Source: Alphaproteobacteria bacterium (GTDB lineage: Bacteria; Pseudomonadota; Alphaproteobacteria; Rhodobacterales; Rhodobacteraceae). From it: a DNA stretch of 8,336 nucleotides. Each line of letters begins with the position of its first letter. Position 1 is the first letter of the stretch. A model generated the notes under the pieces. It did no database searches. It worked only from the letters and a program-made list of their open reading frames with translations, and was not told where the DNA came from. Of this stretch, positions 6,870 to 8,336 are shown piece after piece. The translations under genes and the position numbers were made by a program. The stretch covers positions 1 to 8,336 of the forward strand of contig JAUHZL010000113.1 in the NCBI GenBank assembly GCA_030425945.1. Reading direction: 5' to 3'.

Positions 6870-7655
6870 ATGTCCCTCGCCGGTATCGTCCAGACCGACC
6901 GCCACCCGCTGACCGACCCCGCCTATGGCGCCGCCTGCCGCGCGCGGCTCGACCGGGACGGCGTGGTGGTGCTGGAGGGGTTCCTGACGCCCGATGCCCT
7001 CGCCGCCCTCGACGCCGAGGCCGAGGCCGGGCGCGCCCAGGCCTATTTCTGCACCCAGAGCCACTCCGTCTACCTGACGCCGCCCGACCCCGCGCAGCCC
7101 GCCGATCACCCGGTGAACCGGCAGGTCGTGTCGTCCAAGGGCTGCATCTGCGACGACGAGGTGGCGGCCACCTCGCCCCTCCGCGCGCTCTACGACGCGC
7201 CCGAGTTCCGCGCCTTCGTCTGCCGCGCCACCGGCGAGGCCGAGGTGCACCCCTATGCCGACCCGCTGTCCTCGATCAACATCCACTACGCCGAGCGCGG
7301 CCAGGAACTGGGCTGGCACTTCGACAACTCGTCCTTCGCCATCACGCTGCTGATCCGCAAGCCGGACGCGGGCAGCCGCTTCGAATACGTCAAGGACCTG
7401 CGCGACGCCGACGCGGGCGAGATGAACCCGGAGGGGGTCGCCGACCTGCTCGACGGGCGGACCGAACCGCAGGTGCTCAGCATGGAGCCGGGCACGCTGG
7501 TCCTGTTCCGCGGCCGCAACTCGATCCACCGCGTCTCGCCGAACGACAGCGACCGCACCCGGATGCTGGCCGTGCTGGCCTACAATTCCCGGCCGGGCGT
7601 CCAGCTGTCCGAGAACGCCCGGATGACCTTCTACGGGCGGCTGGGCGCGGCCTGA
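6870..7655 (+). CDS. Fe(II)/2-oxoglutarate-dependent oxygenase, HalD/BesD/ArpA-like, probable hydroxylase
   Basis: A 261-residue soluble enzyme with the double-stranded beta-helix pattern of non-haem iron oxygenases. The facial triad is visible as His150-Phe-Asp152 in GWHFDNSSFAITLL and His220 in LFRGRNSIHRVSPN. Arg231 (or Arg229) in RTRMLAVLAYNS is the likely 2-oxoglutarate carboxylate anchor. RFEYVKDLRD (170-179) and the C-terminal LSENARMTFYGR are further family-like blocks. I recall this set from proteins labelled HalD/BesD family or ArpA, some of which chlorinate free amino acids. Those halogenases replace the Asp by Gly; here Asp is kept, so hydroxylation or another oxidation coupled to succinate and CO2 release is expected. 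The substrate is unknown, and a free amino acid is a guess from relatives. ATG 6870 has GGAG at 6859-6862, 7 nt upstream. The gene is complete and is followed by a strong terminator. Confidence 0.88.
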   Translation: MSLAGIVQTDRHPLTDPAYGAACRARLDRDGVVVLEGFLTPDALAALDAEAEAGRAQAYFCTQSHSVYLTPPDPAQPADHPVNRQVVSSKGCICDDEVAATSPLRALYDAPEFRAFVCRATGEAEVHPYADPLSSINIHYAERGQELGWHFDNSSFAITLLIRKPDAGSRFEYVKDLRDADAGEMNPEGVADLLDGRTEPQVLSMEPGTLVLFRGRNSIHRVSPNDSDRTRMLAVLAYNSRPGVQLSENARMTFYGRLGAA

Positions 7656-7684
7656 CACGGGGGGCAAACCGGCGTCAGCCAAAC

Positions 7685-7717
7685 GAAAGGGCGGCCAGAC
7701 GGCCGCCCTTTCTTGTT
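7685..7717 (+). terminator. Rho-independent terminator, probably bidirectional
   Basis: A perfect 12-bp stem, GAAAGGGCGGCC (7685-7696) with GGCCGCCCTTTC (7701-7712), closes on the 4-nt loop AGAC. It is followed by a short T-rich run (TTGTT). It begins 30 nt after the oxygenase stop. Read on the minus strand, the same stem is followed by GTTTGG, a weaker tail, so it could also end the convergent gene that stops at 7826. Confidence 0.9.
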
Positions 7718-7825
7718 CGACGACGGGGTGTCTGCCCGGTCCTGCGGGGGGGGGCGCCCACGCTACCCGGCCCCCTTGGCACAGGCTGGAGGACGCATCA
7801 TCGGCCCGCCGTCCCGGGTCAGGAC

Positions 7826-8194
7826 TTAGCGAGCTGCCACCGCCGCATCCTGCGTGCGCGTCAGACCGAAGCTGATGACCGGCTGGTTGCGCAGGAAATC
7901 GTAGCCGACGAAGCCCGCGCTGTTGGTGAAGTTGCGCGCGACGCCGAGGTCGATGCCGACACCGGTCTCGCCGGTGAAGTAATAGCTGACGCCCGCACCT
8001 GCGGCCCATTCGTTGGCCGCGTCGCTGCTGAAGATGCGGGCACTCACGCCGCTCGAGACGGTGCCGTTCCCGAAGGAAAAGCTGAAGCCGACGAAGGCGG
8101 TCGGGCTGTTGCCGGAGGCCACGTCGGGTGGGAGCGCGGCCGCCGGCGCCGCGAGGAGCGCGGCAAGACCCGCGCCCAGGAAGAACGATTTCAT
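7826..8194 (-). CDS. Small exported beta-rich protein of unknown function (possible outer-membrane protein)
   Basis: A 122-residue hypothetical protein. The start MKSFFLGAGLAALLAAPAAA is a clear Sec signal peptide, with likely cleavage after Ala20 before LPPDV. The mature part of about 100 residues alternates polar and hydrophobic or aromatic residues with Gly turns: strands near 33-41 (AFVGFSFSF), 46-55, 62-73 (EWAAGAGVSYYF), 77-86 (GVGIDLGVAR), 92-100 (SAGFVGYDF) and 104-111 (QPVISFGL). Six short strands suggest a small barrel or beta-sandwich at the cell surface or in the periplasm. The C-terminus (DAAVAAR) lacks the terminal aromatic residue typical of BAM substrates. I chose ATG 8194, not the in-frame ATG at 8263, because it begins directly with the signal peptide and has GGAG (8206-8203, minus strand) 8 nt upstream. 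The gene converges on the terminator at 7685-7712. Confidence 0.8.
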   Translation of the reverse strand: MKSFFLGAGLAALLAAPAAALPPDVASGNSPTAFVGFSFSFGNGTVSSGVSARIFSSDAANEWAAGAGVSYYFTGETGVGIDLGVARNFTNSAGFVGYDFLRNQPVISFGLTRTQDAAVAAR

Positions 8195-8196
8195 CA

Positions 8197-8212
8197 GGAG
8201 ATCTCCGAGATC
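8197..8212 (-). promoter_or_regulatory. Overlapping palindromes covering the ribosome binding site of the small exported protein gene
   Basis: GGAGATCTCC (8197-8206) is a perfect 10-bp palindrome, and GATCTC-C-GAGATC (8200-8212) is a second inverted repeat overlapping it. The minus-strand Shine-Dalgarno GGAG (8206-8203) lies inside both. The site certainly holds the ribosome binding site; whether the symmetry serves a protein, an RNA fold or nothing is open. Confidence 0.45.
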
Positions 8213-8315
8213 AGTAAGCGCGACGCCGCCCCCCTCCTGCCGTTGGTGAGCTGAACGGGCCAATCTCCGCGCGCATGGGCGTTGGAGGTTTGGGCTTGGA
8301 ACGAGACGGCGAAGT

Positions 8316-8336
8316 GGGCGTCCATTTGGACGGCCC
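8316..8336. repeat. Short imperfect inverted repeat at the window end
   Basis: GGGCGTCC (8316-8323) pairs with GGAC-G-GCCC (8328-8336) around ATTT, giving 8 bp with one bulged G. No T-run is visible before the window ends. It could be part of a terminator or the edge of another element beyond the window. The rest of the stretch 8213-8315 shows no gene or clear promoter. Confidence 0.35.

Noticed and set aside
7747..7754. Run of eight G as a functional element or error
   Set aside because: It is noncoding and does not affect any frame; it is only a place where read length errors are possible.
6552..8009. Long minus-strand frame across the permease end and the oxygenase
   Set aside because: It is low-complexity Arg/Gly/Ala-rich and covers two well-supported plus-strand genes plus a terminator; no recognisable domain.
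8195..8263. Longer version of the small exported protein starting at 8263
   Set aside because: It would place 23 charged and polar residues before a textbook signal peptide; the internal ATG at 8194 has its own GGAG.
8213..8336. Remnant of a transposase or insertion sequence end
   Set aside because: No terminal repeat pair, target duplication or transposase motif could be shown in the short stretch available.
1..8336. CRISPR array, tRNA, rRNA or prophage elements
   Set aside because: No regularly spaced repeats, cloverleaf sequences, rRNA-like stretches or phage genes were seen.

Overview
The window is very G+C-rich (about 70% by eye), with GC-rich third codon positions and long antisense shadow frames. 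The protein types point to an alphaproteobacterium, most likely Rhodobacteraceae or a close relative. This is an inference from base composition, PutA architecture and the small outer-membrane-like protein, not from a marker gene.

Layout: (1) nt 2-2938, the 3' part of putA, the bifunctional proline catabolic enzyme, whose N-terminus lies before the window. (2) A 93-nt gap holding an AT-rich promoter-like patch with an almost ideal palindromic operator. (3) nt 3032-6757, a four-gene, translationally coupled transport operon: a TetR/CecR-type repressor, a periplasmic HlyD/YbhG-type adaptor, an ABC ATPase and an ABC-2 permease of the YbhS type. All three internal junctions are 4-nt start/stop overlaps (GTGA, GTGA, ATGA). 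(4) nt 6870-7655, a non-haem iron 2-oxoglutarate oxygenase of the HalD/BesD/ArpA-like group, but with the facial triad of a hydroxylase. (5) A strong hairpin terminator at 7685-7712 between convergent genes. (6) nt 7826-8194 on the minus strand, a small exported beta-rich protein of unknown function.

How it works together: the transport cassette is a reduced counterpart of the E. coli cecR-ybhGFSR efflux locus, with one nucleotide-binding domain and one permease gene instead of a tandem ATPase and two permeases. The repressor gene is first in the operon, directly behind the palindrome, so autorepression and induction by a ligand are likely. The oxygenase gene follows after 112 nt with no convincing terminator between, so it may be read through from the transport operon, but it has its own ribosome binding site and no visible functional link. 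putA is probably a separate unit.

Nothing here amounts to a clearly undescribed system. The points most worth checking are the palindromic operator, the compact one-NBD/one-permease exporter, the CxxC motif and atypical lipobox in the adaptor, the hydroxylase-type triad in a family often labelled halogenase, and the small exported protein.
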